Source of the DNA: Candidatus Jettenia caeni | GTDB taxonomy: Bacteria; Planctomycetota; Brocadiia; Brocadiales; Brocadiaceae | Length of the DNA: 64,000 bases | Assembly: GCA_000296795.1 (NCBI GenBank) | Contig: BAFH01000001.1 | Span: 38,074-102,073 of the forward strand | Direction: 5' to 3' | Program-made: the position numbers and the translations under genes | Notes under the pieces: generated by a model | Told to the model about the DNA's origin: nothing | Seen by the model: the letters and a program-made list of their open reading frames with translations, nothing else | Databases searched by the model: none | Shown here: positions 1 through 8,331 of the stretch, in pieces | How positions within the stretch are numbered: the first letter of the stretch is position 1 | Layout of the letters: each line of letters starts with the position of its first letter

Positions 1-592
1 ATGGACGAGAACTGGTTTTATTGATGGGTATTTTTTTAATTCTTTCAAGAGTGGGGCAATCTTCATAAAATTAGGTCTTGCCCCGGCGACAATAATAAAT
101 TTTTTCTTCATAAAAATGCTTTCTTAGGTAAAGCCCTCCATTGGGTTCTGGCTTGCAAGCCAGAACCCATAATTTTAATGTATAGAAAATTCAAAGTTTT
201 TCATTGTTAGCCACGAATGAACACGAATAGACACGAATACCTATGAAAATAAAAGATTCGTGTTCATTCGTGGCTTAAAAGAGTCGCCGAAGACCTAATA
301 TAATGCATAGGAATTTCAAACTAACTATATAGTGGCAAGGCGCGCCTTGCCACTACTGTTATATACATAACGACATAAATTCTTAGCACTCCGGCGGGTT
401 CAGGTTTGCAACCTGAACCCATAATTTTAACGGCGCTATGCCGTATATACATAGCGATATAAGTTAACAACTCCCCGATAACTACATTCGATGACAAGCG
501 TCTGTCATTCCGGGCTTGACCCGGAATCCAGTATTTTTCTGGATTCCCGATGGAGTTTATCCTCGTGAAAGCGGGGGCAGGAGTGACATACT
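1..592. repeat. Left-edge non-coding block with palindromes
   Basis: I see no gene here. It holds perfect or near-perfect palindromes at 143-168 (arms start GGGTTCTGGCTTG), 331-354 (AGTGGCAAGGCG and its complement) and 396-420 (GGGTTCAGGTT). A divergent pair of the repeat GCCACGAATGAACACGAAT lies at about 211-275. A short repeat around 506-531 reads GTCATTCCGGGCTTGACCC, a sequence I know as dispersed in many bacterial genomes. Relatives of the 396-420 palindrome recur at 3551-3575, so these are dispersed repeats and not local regulatory sites. Confidence 0.7.
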
Positions 593-770
593 TGTCCCCG
601 TGAAAACGGAGATTCGTATCTGATTTTGGATATATTGCTCGCAACCCCATCTGCCTCATGAAGGATTGCGCTCTTTCCCTACTTATACAAATGCCCTCTC
701 GTCTTAATACCTCTCTTATCTTGTGACTCCCACAGAATGGACTTTTCGTTTCACCATATAACTTTAATTC
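593..770 (-). pseudogene. IS3-family transposase OrfB remnant
   Basis: About 55 codons on the minus strand resemble the N-terminal helix-turn-helix part of IS3/IS150-type OrfB transposases: FCGSHKIREVLRREG followed by RAQSFMRQMGLRAIYPK. The catalytic DDE core is absent. The reading frame runs into repeat sequence below about 593, and on the other side it overlaps the 3' end of the PIN-domain gene. It is therefore a fragment truncated at both ends, with no expected activity. The family assignment rests on the conserved LMRxMGLxAxYPK pattern. Confidence 0.7.
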
Positions 771-1137
771 CTTTAGCATGAATTTCCCTGTCGTTGCTAA
801 CAAGGGAACTGCCAGTTACTAGTGCGGTTGCAAGTATTAACCTATCGTGTACTTCTAATCCTCTTATGGTCTCCACTATTTTTAATAATCTTGTATCGAA
901 GGAAACTATCTCATAATTGCTGCTTTTTTCTAAATTTGATAAGAGCTTATGAAACGATACATTAACACGTCCCTTTTCTATTAAATAAAGTATTTCCATC
1001 AAAACTATTATTGGTAAGTAAATGGTATATGAACCCTCAGCCTCTTGAATGGTCTTCAATGCCTTTTGAGATAACTTATTATTCAGGCTTTTATCCAAAT
1101 ACCAAATAAAGGTGTGGGTATCCAAAGTTATTTCCAT
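751..1137 (-). CDS. PIN-domain toxin (VapC-like)
   Basis: This 128-residue protein has the PIN-domain layout: an N-terminal LDTHTFIWY strand with the first metal-binding Asp, a central Glu in the MEILYLIE helix, and the C-terminal VHDRLILATAL and LVSNDREI acidic motifs. PIN proteins of this size are usually VapC-type RNases that cleave tRNA or rRNA when free of antitoxin. Its start overlaps the end of the upstream helix-turn-helix gene by 10 bp, the normal antitoxin-toxin arrangement. All acidic positions appear present, so it may be functional. Its RNA target cannot be read from sequence. Confidence 0.82.
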   Translation of the reverse strand: MEITLDTHTFIWYLDKSLNNKLSQKALKTIQEAEGSYTIYLPIIVLMEILYLIEKGRVNVSFHKLLSNLEKSSNYEIVSFDTRLLKIVETIRGLEVHDRLILATALVTGSSLVSNDREIHAKGIKVIW

Positions 1138-1406
1138 ATACTTTTTGCTTCTTCAATATCTTTTTCGGTTACTTTACTCTTGCTTGTTATTCCGTGCAGG
1201 GAAATACGACCCTCTTTTTTTATCTCCGGTGTCTCTTTGAAATATTCTCTCAAGGCATCCTCAGTCACAAGCCATTTAGTCCCCATTTTCCTTGCCCGGA
1301 GCTTTCCCTGTCGAATGTATGTCCTCAAAGTAAACGTTGTGATACCCAGACTCTTTGATAACTCTTTCAGTGAGTAAAGTTTTAATTCCCCTAATTGGAT
1401 AGGCAT
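1128..1406 (-). CDS. Excisionase-type HTH antitoxin partner of PIN toxin
   Basis: A 92-residue protein with an excisionase/MerR-like winged helix: YSLKELSKSLGITTFTLRTY, then a wing with GTKWLVTEDALREYF. This fold is typical of DNA-binding antitoxins that repress their own operon. The charged C-terminal tail would be the toxin-neutralising part by analogy with similar pairs. I chose the ATG at 1406 because AGGAG lies about 7 bases upstream; the longer frame would need a TTG without such a site. It overlaps the PIN gene by 10 bp, so the two are translationally coupled. Confidence 0.75.
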   Translation of the reverse strand: MPIQLGELKLYSLKELSKSLGITTFTLRTYIRQGKLRARKMGTKWLVTEDALREYFKETPEIKKEGRISLHGITSKSKVTEKDIEEAKSIWK

Positions 1407-1515
1407 TCTGTATCTCCTGTGGTTAAGCAATTAACATTTTTCATAATAATACTCAAATAACTATTATGTATCAATATGTTTTTACGTTTACATTATATAT
1501 ACTATAGTATTTATA

Positions 1516-2666
1516 GGCTTTGTTGCACAAATCCGATAAAAAAGCAGTTTTTCCCTGTAGTATGCAATTTATGAGATCGCATAACTTTCCGGCATTCCTA
1601 ATTTCATCATACGGTTTAAAAAAGATGCCTTGATACCTACTTCTGTTCTTTGTTGAGCAAGATTTCTGGCATAAAGCCTATCGCCAAAGATGGTTTTGAA
1701 TCGAAATATCGCATTCTCAACCAGAGAGCGGACGTGGTAACCAACACGCTCTTTCCACTGTCTTAGGGAAGTTCTTCTGATATGCCTTATCGTCTCATCT
1801 CGGACATGTGGCTCTGTACTGCAGTTGCCATGCTGCCATATCTTTGCATCCTTCCTCGGAGGAATAAGTATTCTGAGAATCCCTCTTCTCTTACAACTCT
1901 CATAGACCTTCCTCTTATCATAGGAGCCATCACCGGCAAAGGTATCAATCCTTGACTCTTCCTGGCTTAGAAGCTTATCTACTACCTCTGAATCACCAGT
2001 ACTATTCTCGGTAAGCTCTTGTGCTCTTATCTCTCCATCAGGAGTAATGGACAAATGAATCTTTCTCCATGTTCTTCTCTTGGTATATCCATGCTGTCTT
2101 ACCTTCCATTCCCCTTCCCCATAGACCTTTAACCCACTGCTATCAAGGACTAATACCAGATTCTCTTTCTTCTCTTTCGCTAAAGAAATTCCCACTGTTT
2201 CACCTCTTCGAGACAGGGTTGAATAATCAGGAACCTTCAGAGGGATATTCATGAGCCGAAACAGTGATTTGACTAATCCTTCTGTTTGACGAAGTCTTTG
2301 ATGAAATACGATACCCAACTGAAGCGTTGATGTTATGGCCAGATCACTATACGTAGGGGGAGACCCTCTTTGGCCCGTTGGCTCTGCATTCCATTTCTCT
2401 TGTACCCCCTCATCTATCCATACATCAAGAGACCCTCTTTGTCTTAATGCCTCTGTATACTCTGACCAGTTTCTTACCCGGTAGTCCTTCTTTGATTTCT
2501 TCTTTTTCTGTTCTTGGAGCGGCCTTTTATCTGTTCCTGCTAGTTTCTTTACGTCCCGTTTCTGTTGCTTCATACTGATATACTTATCCTACAAAATAAT
2601 TTATGGTACTCTTTCCCTTATTCTCTTAGTATATCAGATATTTATCCGGCTTTGTGCAACAAAGCC
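1516..2666 (-). mobile_element. Intact IS5-family (IS903 group) insertion sequence
   Basis: The element is 1151 bp. Its termini are inverted: GGCTTTGTTGCACAAA at 1516-1531 and the complement at 2651-2666, with similarity continuing a few bases inward. The 9-bp sequence GTATTTATA occurs immediately outside both ends (1507-1515 and 2667-2675), a perfect target duplication of the length expected for the IS903 group. One complete transposase gene fills the element. The perfect duplication and intact gene point to a fairly recent insertion. Confidence 0.93.
1569..2573 (-). CDS. IS5-family DDE transposase
   Basis: A 334-residue transposase. The N-terminus has the IS903-group signature YRVRNWSEYTEALRQRGSLD. 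The DDE catalytic core includes LVLVLDSSGLKVYGEGEW (first Asp), FAGDGSYD (second Asp) and the C-terminal RSLVENAIFRFKTIFGDRL region carrying the Glu in the usual Y-(2)-R-(3)-E-(6)-K type pattern (RSLVENAIFRFK). The length is normal for the group and no frameshift is visible. It catalyses cut-and-paste movement of the element at 1516-2666. The start is ATG at 2573, inside the right terminus. Confidence 0.92.
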   Translation of the reverse strand: MKQQKRDVKKLAGTDKRPLQEQKKKKSKKDYRVRNWSEYTEALRQRGSLDVWIDEGVQEKWNAEPTGQRGSPPTYSDLAITSTLQLGIVFHQRLRQTEGLVKSLFRLMNIPLKVPDYSTLSRRGETVGISLAKEKKENLVLVLDSSGLKVYGEGEWKVRQHGYTKRRTWRKIHLSITPDGEIRAQELTENSTGDSEVVDKLLSQEESRIDTFAGDGSYDKRKVYESCKRRGILRILIPPRKDAKIWQHGNCSTEPHVRDETIRHIRRTSLRQWKERVGYHVRSLVENAIFRFKTIFGDRLYARNLAQQRTEVGIKASFLNRMMKLGMPESYAIS

Positions 2667-2793
2667 GTATTTATAAACTGCTTTATTAATCAGGTTGGGT
2701 TTTACAAGGCAAAACCCAACGACTTTTTACCTACCCTTAAATCCCCTCCCAAGAGGGGACTTTTATACTCCCCCCTTGAGAGGGGGTTGGGGG

Positions 2794-3399
2794 CATATGC
2801 ATCAAGATAATTTACCATAAGAGGCTCTAGAGTATGTGTCATTGCGAGGGGTTTTTTCCCGAAGCAATCTTTTCTCAACTATGCAAGAGATTGCTTCGGA
2901 CACTACCCTCGCAATGACACGTTAAACACAACACGGGCAAACGGAGAGACGCATTATTATGCGTCTCTACAGTCCGTGCCACCCTGAAAACCGCTTACAT
3001 ACAATGAAAATTCCTCTACAATCAAGCTAAGAATAGTGTTCCATGGGAAGGAGGTATCCCCCTGGAGAAAGAGCAATGTGTGTGCATGTTCCCCTCTAAT
3101 CCCCCCTAACCCCCCTTTAAAAAAGGGGGGAAAGAAGGATAAGTTTAAAAAAGGGGGGAAAGGATGATTAGTTGAGAAAAGGAGGAAGGATTTCCTCTTG
3201 AGAAAAGTTTGCCTGATCAAACATATCAAACTTTTCTCCATTTTCTAAAGGGAGACTATAGGAAGATTATGCATTTCCCCCTTTCTAAAGAAGGACCAAG
3301 GGGGATTATGCATTTCCCCCTTTTTTAAAGGGGGATTAAGGGGGATTAGGAGTGGTTTGTTATTCTCCACCGTTTCCCTATTTTAGCTTGATGCATATG
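2794..3399. mobile_element. Non-autonomous inverted-repeat element, copy A (606 bp)
   Basis: The element begins CATATGCATCAAG (2794) and ends with its complement CTTGATGCATATG (3399). The 10-bp sequence GGGTTGGGGG occurs directly outside both ends (2784-2793 and 3400-3409). The same flanking sequence without an insert is seen at about 33740-33800, which serves as a related empty site. Inside are a long hairpin of the CATTGCGAGGG type (about 2836-2926), a GAGACGC hairpin, and runs of poly-G/poly-C repeats. No transposase is present, so any movement must have been driven in trans. Confidence 0.75.
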
Positions 3400-3409
3400 G
3401 GGTTGGGGG

Positions 3410-3723
3410 TGTGTTTATTCTCCTCCTGGGAAGAGTTAGGGGTGGGTTCACTTCCCTGGAGAGACGCAAAATCCTGCGTCTCTACAATTGGGGTCGGGGT
3501 GTGTTAACGGCATAATGAAAAACTTTGAATTTCCTATACATTAAAATTATGGGTTCAGGTTGCAAACCTGAACCCGCGTAGGGAAAGATTGCTTCGGGAA
3601 AAAACCTCCCTCGCAATGATACATACTCTAAAGCTTATGAGAGTAAATTAGCCTGACAGTGTACTACAAGGTCGTACCAACTATCATCTTGTTTTTCAGA
3701 TTATCAAAAGTCTTTGCTCCAAC
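3410..3723. repeat. Short hairpin repeats downstream of asnB
   Basis: There is no gene. It contains a GAGACGC hairpin at 3461-3482, a palindrome at 3551-3575 (GGGTTCAGGTT arms, same family as 396-420), and half of a CATTGCGAGGG repeat near 3588-3632. Related copies of each occur at many other sites in the window. Confidence 0.6.
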
Positions 3724-5601
3724 TTACCGACCTTCAAAAAAACCTTTACACCATAATTCAAATGATAAGAGTGCGAAAATATGTCTGCGGAAATTCTCTT
3801 TCCTATGCTGGTGCTGGTCGATCATTCTATTGATATAACGCAGAGAAAAATAGTTACTACAGGCTGAATCCTTCGCATTGATAATATTTTTAGCTACCTG
3901 TGCCAGATCGGATTGTAACCATGTATCCATCGGCGTCTCAAAACCTCGTTTTTTTCGGTAAATAATCTCTTTGGGCAACCATTTCTCAACGGCTTTTTTA
4001 TGGATAAGCTTTCCCGTTGTCCCTCTCAATTTAAACGAGGCTGGTAAAGATTCTAAAAACGTAATTAACCCGATATCGAGAAATGGTACCCTCATCTCCA
4101 GTGAATTTGCCATTGTCATCTTATCATTAAACAACAGGAGATTATCAGGCAAACCCATTCTCGTATCGATAAACGTTATTTTTGATAAAGAGTCTTTTAA
4201 TTGAGACGTTTGTGAATAGAGCCTTTCTACGAGCATCTCATCAACATCTCTCATCTGTCCCTTTACGTCATCATTCAGTAATTGATCTTTTTGCTCAGGG
4301 GTAAATATGGTATAAATCCCCAGAAACCTTTGCAGTTCCGAAGAAAATTTACTTACATATACAGCCCGTTTAAACCTTTCGTTTCTCGGTAGGATTGCGG
4401 CAATAGTCTGAAATGGCAAGATACGCAATAAACCAGCGTATTTATTTATATAATTTTCCCCGATGTATCTATGATATCCAGCCATAGGCTCATCAGCCCC
4501 CTGCCCTGCCAATACAACCTTTACATGATCCGATGCAAGTTTTGAAACATAATAGAGCGCCGAAATCGATGTCTCCGCAATGGGTTCTTCGATATAATAA
4601 AATGACTTATAGAAAAAATCCATGTACTCCTTTTGTGTTAATTCCAGTTCATAGTGTTCAGTCCCAATCAATCTCGCTGAAACTCGCGCATCAGACAGTT
4701 CATTAAAATCGCCTTCTCCTGGAAACCCGATAGTAAACGTCTTGATTTTCTCTTTTGCATATTTTTGCATTAAGTACCCAATTACAGCCGAGTCAATACC
4801 ACCGCTTAATAATAACCCCACCGGCACATCACTTACCAATTGTCGTCTAATTGACTGTTCCAATAACCTCTGGTATTCTTCAATTGCCTCTTCTTCAGAA
4901 ATATTGGCATTTGTTACAGGCTGATAATTCCAATATGATTCTAACTCAACAGAGCCTTCCGATGTTACTCTTAAATAGTGTCCAGGGTATAACTTTTTTA
5001 TATCTTTAAAAAGCGTTTGAGGTGATGGATTATACCTGAAGGTAAGAAAGCTGTGAAATGCCTCATAATCCAGTTCTTTTTTAAAAGAAGGGTATTGTAG
5101 AATGGCCTTTATCTCTGACCCAAAGACCAGGCTTCCCTGTACAAACGTATAATAAAGCGGTTTAACCCCGAAGTGATCTCTAGCCAGAATAAGGCACTGA
5201 TTCCTTTTATCATATATCCCAAAGGCGAATATACCGTTGAGACGTTCGAATCCTTTTTCACCGTATTTCTCATACAGGTAAATAATAACTTCGGTATCTG
5301 AGGTTGTTCTAAAGTGACATCCTTTTTTTTGCAGGTCTTTTTTTAAATCAACAAAGTTATAAATCTCGCCATTAAAGACAATCCATATTGTTTCTGCTGC
5401 ATTGGACATAGGCTGTTTGCCGGTTGTCAGGTCAATAATGCTCAGACGTCGATGACAGAGTCCAAGGTGAACTGCCGGATCAATAAAAAACCCTTCGTCA
5501 TCAGGTCCGCGATGGCGAATAGCACCGCCCATCTTCTGCAAAACCTGCAGGTCAATGGAGTGTTTATTTTGATAATTGAATATACCTGCTATTCCACACA
5601 T
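3724..5601 (-). CDS. asnB: Asparagine synthase, glutamine-hydrolysing
   Basis: This 625-residue protein converts aspartate, glutamine and ATP to asparagine. It starts MCGIAGIF, so Cys2 is the class II glutamine amidotransferase nucleophile after Met removal. GATase motifs follow (RHRGPDDEG, FNGEIYNF). The synthetase half carries the ATP-pyrophosphatase loop LLSGGIDSAVIGYLM. Length and both domains are complete. The nearest neighbours are repeats and TA genes. AsnB paralogues of this type are common beside exopolysaccharide loci, as in the region starting at 9749, where they may amidate a sugar acid; that role is inference. A GAGGAA stretch precedes the ATG. Confidence 0.93.
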   Translation of the reverse strand: MCGIAGIFNYQNKHSIDLQVLQKMGGAIRHRGPDDEGFFIDPAVHLGLCHRRLSIIDLTTGKQPMSNAAETIWIVFNGEIYNFVDLKKDLQKKGCHFRTTSDTEVIIYLYEKYGEKGFERLNGIFAFGIYDKRNQCLILARDHFGVKPLYYTFVQGSLVFGSEIKAILQYPSFKKELDYEAFHSFLTFRYNPSPQTLFKDIKKLYPGHYLRVTSEGSVELESYWNYQPVTNANISEEEAIEEYQRLLEQSIRRQLVSDVPVGLLLSGGIDSAVIGYLMQKYAKEKIKTFTIGFPGEGDFNELSDARVSARLIGTEHYELELTQKEYMDFFYKSFYYIEEPIAETSISALYYVSKLASDHVKVVLAGQGADEPMAGYHRYIGENYINKYAGLLRILPFQTIAAILPRNERFKRAVYVSKFSSELQRFLGIYTIFTPEQKDQLLNDDVKGQMRDVDEMLVERLYSQTSQLKDSLSKITFIDTRMGLPDNLLLFNDKMTMANSLEMRVPFLDIGLITFLESLPASFKLRGTTGKLIHKKAVEKWLPKEIIYRKKRGFETPMDTWLQSDLAQVAKNIINAKDSACSNYFSLRYINRMIDQHQHRKENFRRHIFALLSFELWCKGFFEGR

Positions 5602-5708
5602 GTTTTATTCATTTCCTCAACAGATAGAACGCTACCCCGCTGGCCATTGCACATTCTTACCCACATTCTAGTACACTGTCAACTTAATTTATCATAATAG
5701 ACTCTCTC

Positions 5709-5806
5709 GTATGTGTCATTGCGAGGGATTTTTTCCCGAAGCAATCTCTTGCGTATTTCAGGAAAGATTGCTTCGGAAAAAAAACCTCCCTCGCAATGAC
5801 ACATAC
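5709..5806. repeat. CATTGCGAGGG long hairpin
   Basis: An inverted repeat with 19-base outer arms (GTATGTGTCATTGCGAGGG at 5709-5727 and its complement at 5788-5806) and further pairing inward around CGAAGCAATCT. It is one of several copies of a dispersed hairpin; others lie at about 2836-2926 and 31849-31936. No coding function is seen. Confidence 0.8.
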
Positions 5807-5814
5807 AAGAATCT

Positions 5815-6000
5815 ATTATTATAAACCATCAGAGAGGTCCTTCCATCCTGCATTCATTCCATGAATTAATTCTATTTTTTTAGCCCTTGAGCCACCCTTT
5901 TTTGTTTGTCATTATGTAAACAGAGTATAATTTGTCCATTACTCTGATTGAATCTGGCATTATAAAAAAAGATTGCTTCGGAAAATACCCTCGCAATGAC
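5815..6000. repeat. Core of dispersed IR element (paralogue of 34713-34898)
   Basis: This stretch is clearly homologous to 34713-34898 over about 180 bp; both share GTCCTTCCATCCTGCATT-like and GAGCCACCCTTTTTTG blocks. Both end in AGATTGCTTCGGAAAA followed by CCCTCGCAATGAC. Here the left terminal repeat has been displaced or replaced by the hairpin at 5709-5806. The rest of 6001-6416 holds a pair of short repeats around 6180-6260 and no gene. Confidence 0.65.
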
Positions 6001-6416
6001 ATGGTTAAGGATCCCGTACATCCCATACACCTGCATATAACAAAAGTCTTGACTTTCTCCATATTCTGTCTGGTTTCATCTCTTAAATACTATAAGCAAG
6101 CAACGTCTGTTTTTATCAAAAAATTTGTCAGAAACCAAAATAAGTCAAGAAAGATATTGGTATCTATAAATAGTTAAGCAGGTTGGGTTGAGGCACGAAA
6201 CCCAACATTTTCATAAATGCCGTAAATGTTCGTATTGGGTGTTGTTCCTCAACCCAACTTATCAATTAACCTTAGCATCTTCAGATTCTATAGGCGTAAA
6301 ATATCCTTGCAGAACCGGCGATTTTTCAGATACAACGTAATTTCCTTTTGACAAGCATATTTCAATGTCATACAATTATGTCATACATTATAAGCATATT
6401 CATACGGAGATAAAAC

Positions 6417-6635
6417 ATGCGTACCACGTTAAATATTGATGACCTCTTAATGAAACAGCTTCTTGAAGTTACCCATGAAAAATCAAAAACCAGGGCGATT
6501 ACTATTGCCATTAAAGACTATCTCAAAAAGAAACATATTAAAGATATTCTCTCTTACCAGGGAACCGTAGATATAGAAAACAACTGGCAACAATTGGAGA
6601 AGGAGGAAATAACGGAATATGAGGACAAAACATAA
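6417..6635 (+). CDS. VapB-type antitoxin
   Basis: A 72-residue protein starting MRTTLNIDDLLMKQLLEV, the ribbon-helix-helix signature of VapB/DUF2191-type antitoxins. The N-terminal strand binds operator DNA and the acidic C-terminus (QQLEKEEITEYEDK) would occupy the toxin. ATG 6417 is preceded by GGAG. The downstream vapC starts inside it with a 17-bp overlap. Because vapC carries a nonsense codon, the antitoxin may now act alone as a repressor or be decaying. Confidence 0.78.
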   Translation: MRTTLNIDDLLMKQLLEVTHEKSKTRAITIAIKDYLKKKHIKDILSYQGTVDIENNWQQLEKEEITEYEDKT

Positions 6636-7026
6636 TCCAAAAGTTATTGCTGATACTTGTATCTGGATCGAGTTCTTTCGTACAAAATGAGAAACCTCAA
6701 ACAGCCTGAGAGATCTCATCTCTAACAACCTTGTTGCTGGTGTCGGGTTAATCATGGCTGAACTACTCCAGGGTATTAAGACAAATAAAGAATATGAAAT
6801 TGTATTAGACGTGTTCAATACCATTGAATATCTCGAAATAACGAAAGATATCTGGATAGAAGCCGGGATGCTCTCCAAGAAACTTCGATTGCAGGGAAAG
6901 ACAATTCCACTGTCTGACATCACCATCGCTTGTTGCGCAAAGAAATATAAGTATCAGGTGTTTACTATTGACAATCATTTTCATACTATCCAGGATATAA
7001 ACAGTATTTCGTTATTCTTTCGTTAA
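6619..7026 (+). pseudogene. VapC PIN toxin with in-frame TGA
   Basis: The frame opening with ATG 6619 reads MRTKHNPKVIADTCIWIEFF, a typical VapC N-terminus with the first catalytic Asp. It hits TGA at codon 24 (6688-6690), then continues in the same frame to 7026 with a normal PIN body (central MAELLQGI Glu, C-terminal LSDITIACCAKK Asp, VFTIDNHF). Without the stop it would be a full-length protein of about 135 residues. A single substitution therefore inactivates it. An internal ATG at 6754 could give only a fragment lacking the first Asp. Confidence 0.85.
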
Positions 7027-7151
7027 ACCAACCAGCATAGCTGTGTTGAATAATAAACACCTTCGTTATAATCTCATTTTCTTATATCATCACCTGTCAT
7101 CCATAATGATAATGTTAGCCTTTAGTTCCTCATGCTGATATTTACAGATGA

Positions 7152-7439
7152 TCATACCCTATCTTCAGAATTCTTCACAACCTTCTGCATATTGGATTGA
7201 CATGAATGGGACATATCTTTTTGAATATACAATGTTCTCTTATTATCTATGGCATAGGAATTTATCCCTAGACCCATACACCGGTGCCTTCCGTTGGAAA
7301 GGTTTTTATACATATGATATACAATGATATACAACGCAGCATCGCCTCTATTTTCCGACTGAATATTGGTAAGGAGTTTAAACGGCATATCATTAAGAGA
7401 CTTATCCAGTTGAGCAAGATACTCTTTTATGATTGACAT
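7152..7439 (-). CDS. Small protein, possible TumE-like toxin
   Basis: A 95-residue protein starting MSIIKEYLAQLDKSLND. The first 40 residues loosely resemble the start of DUF6516/TumE-type toxins (IxxYLxxLxxxLxxxP then an acidic/Arg segment). The remainder, NGRHRCMGLGINS onward, does not look like that family, so the gene may be truncated and fused to non-homologous sequence. Its start overlaps the upstream gene by 13 bp, which is the layout of a TA pair. The assignment comes mostly from its partner and is tentative. Confidence 0.35.
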   Translation of the reverse strand: MSIIKEYLAQLDKSLNDMPFKLLTNIQSENRGDAALYIIVYHMYKNLSNGRHRCMGLGINSYAIDNKRTLYIQKDMSHSCQSNMQKVVKNSEDRV

Positions 7440-7726
7440 ATTTCAATGTTTTCAATTATTGATAATTTCTGTTTCAGTTCATTTACGAGTTTTTCTTCTG
7501 CCCACCAGTTAAAGGTATCATCACTCTCTTCGATTTCTCTATTCTTGAATTTATCCGTGAAGACACTTGTAGAAATTCCGTATTTCTCCTCGTATTTTTT
7601 TATCTTCGACGCTGATATTTCTATGGCAAATTTTATCCTTCTTTTTTCCTCTTTCAGCCCTCCGGACAGAAGCCTCTTTATTATTTCGGTCTCACCCGAA
7701 GTACTTTTTACATTTATAGTAACCAT
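7427..7726 (-). CDS. Small protein, possible TumA-like antitoxin
   Basis: A 99-residue protein (ATG 7726; the longer frame would start at a TTG). The C-terminal half has the pattern KKYEEKYGISTSVFTDKF followed by an acidic stretch and FNWWAEEKL. This resembles the YEExYGMSxxEF...FxW signature I associate with antitoxins paired with DUF6516/TumE toxins. A Glu/Lys-rich helix follows. It sits immediately upstream of, and overlaps, the candidate toxin. No DNA-binding domain is obvious. Confidence 0.45.
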   Translation of the reverse strand: MVTINVKSTSGETEIIKRLLSGGLKEEKRRIKFAIEISASKIKKYEEKYGISTSVFTDKFKNREIEESDDTFNWWAEEKLVNELKQKLSIIENIEICQS

Positions 7727-7765
7727 ATCAGTAATTATTTCCTCTTTAATGTTTAGGAAATTCAA

Positions 7766-8011
7766 TGTTTTGTTGTAGGGGTAGGTTTTAAACCTGCCCC
7801 TACTTGTGTTCGCCTTTACTTAGCGCAATTCAAAACGTTTGTATTTGTTTCCCGTTTGGGAGAACACAAGGTTCGCCCCTACATGAGTGTTACAAAAAAG
7901 TTGCCAAATGCCTAATTTAATGTATATGTATAGGAATTTCAAAGCTACGTAGGGTGGGTATTGTCCATCAAAACACCTCGCCTACATGTTATTTTTCGGT
8001 GGGTAATGCCC
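7766..8011. repeat. Palindromes and the target repeat of element B
   Basis: No gene. A near-perfect palindrome (GTAGGGGTAGGTTT arms) spans 7775-7803. From about 7950 the sequence GTAGGGTGGGTATTG begins the hairpin repeat into which the element at 8012-8314 is inserted. Confidence 0.65.
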
Positions 8012-8314
8012 CATACGCATCAAGCTAAGGATTTTTGTATCCAAGAGCTTTATTATGAATGATATCTTTCGTCCTTTTGGGCCTTTGATAGTTCTCCTAG
8101 CTCGTTAGTGGCTCGTTGGCTCGTTCCTAAACTCTGGTTTGGGAACGCAATTGCCTGGAAACTCTGTTTCGAGTAGGGGCACGTTGCAACGTGCCCCTAC
8201 CGAGGAATCATACGATCAGGTACCTCTTGATTCGAGAAACAGAGTTTCTCGCACACGCGTGCTCCCAAACAGAGTTTGGGAACAAGTCGGGTAGCGCTTA
8301 GCTTGATGCGTATG
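8012..8314. mobile_element. Non-autonomous inverted-repeat element, copy B (303 bp)
   Basis: Termini are CATACGCATCAAGCTAAG (8012) and its exact complement (ending 8314). The 11-bp direct repeat GGGTAATGCCC lies immediately outside both ends (8001-8011 and 8315-8325). The interior is a chain of short palindromes, including the perfect 28-mer at 8173-8200 (GTAGGGGCACGTTG arms) and several AAACTCTGTTT hairpins. It also holds two adjacent GGCTCGTT units near 8111. There is no ORF. The interior is related to the nested element at 31218-31660. Confidence 0.82.
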
Positions 8315-8331
8315 GGGTAATGCCCACCCTA

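Noticed and set aside
2836..2926. CRISPR-like array from the recurrent GCGAGGG and poly-G repeats
   Set aside because: Repeats are not regularly spaced, spacers are not unique sequences of constant length, and no cas gene is present. They are dispersed hairpins.
5880..6177. Short frames on both strands upstream of vapB
   Set aside because: They lie in a dispersed repeat that also occurs at 34713-34898, where the frame is not preserved.
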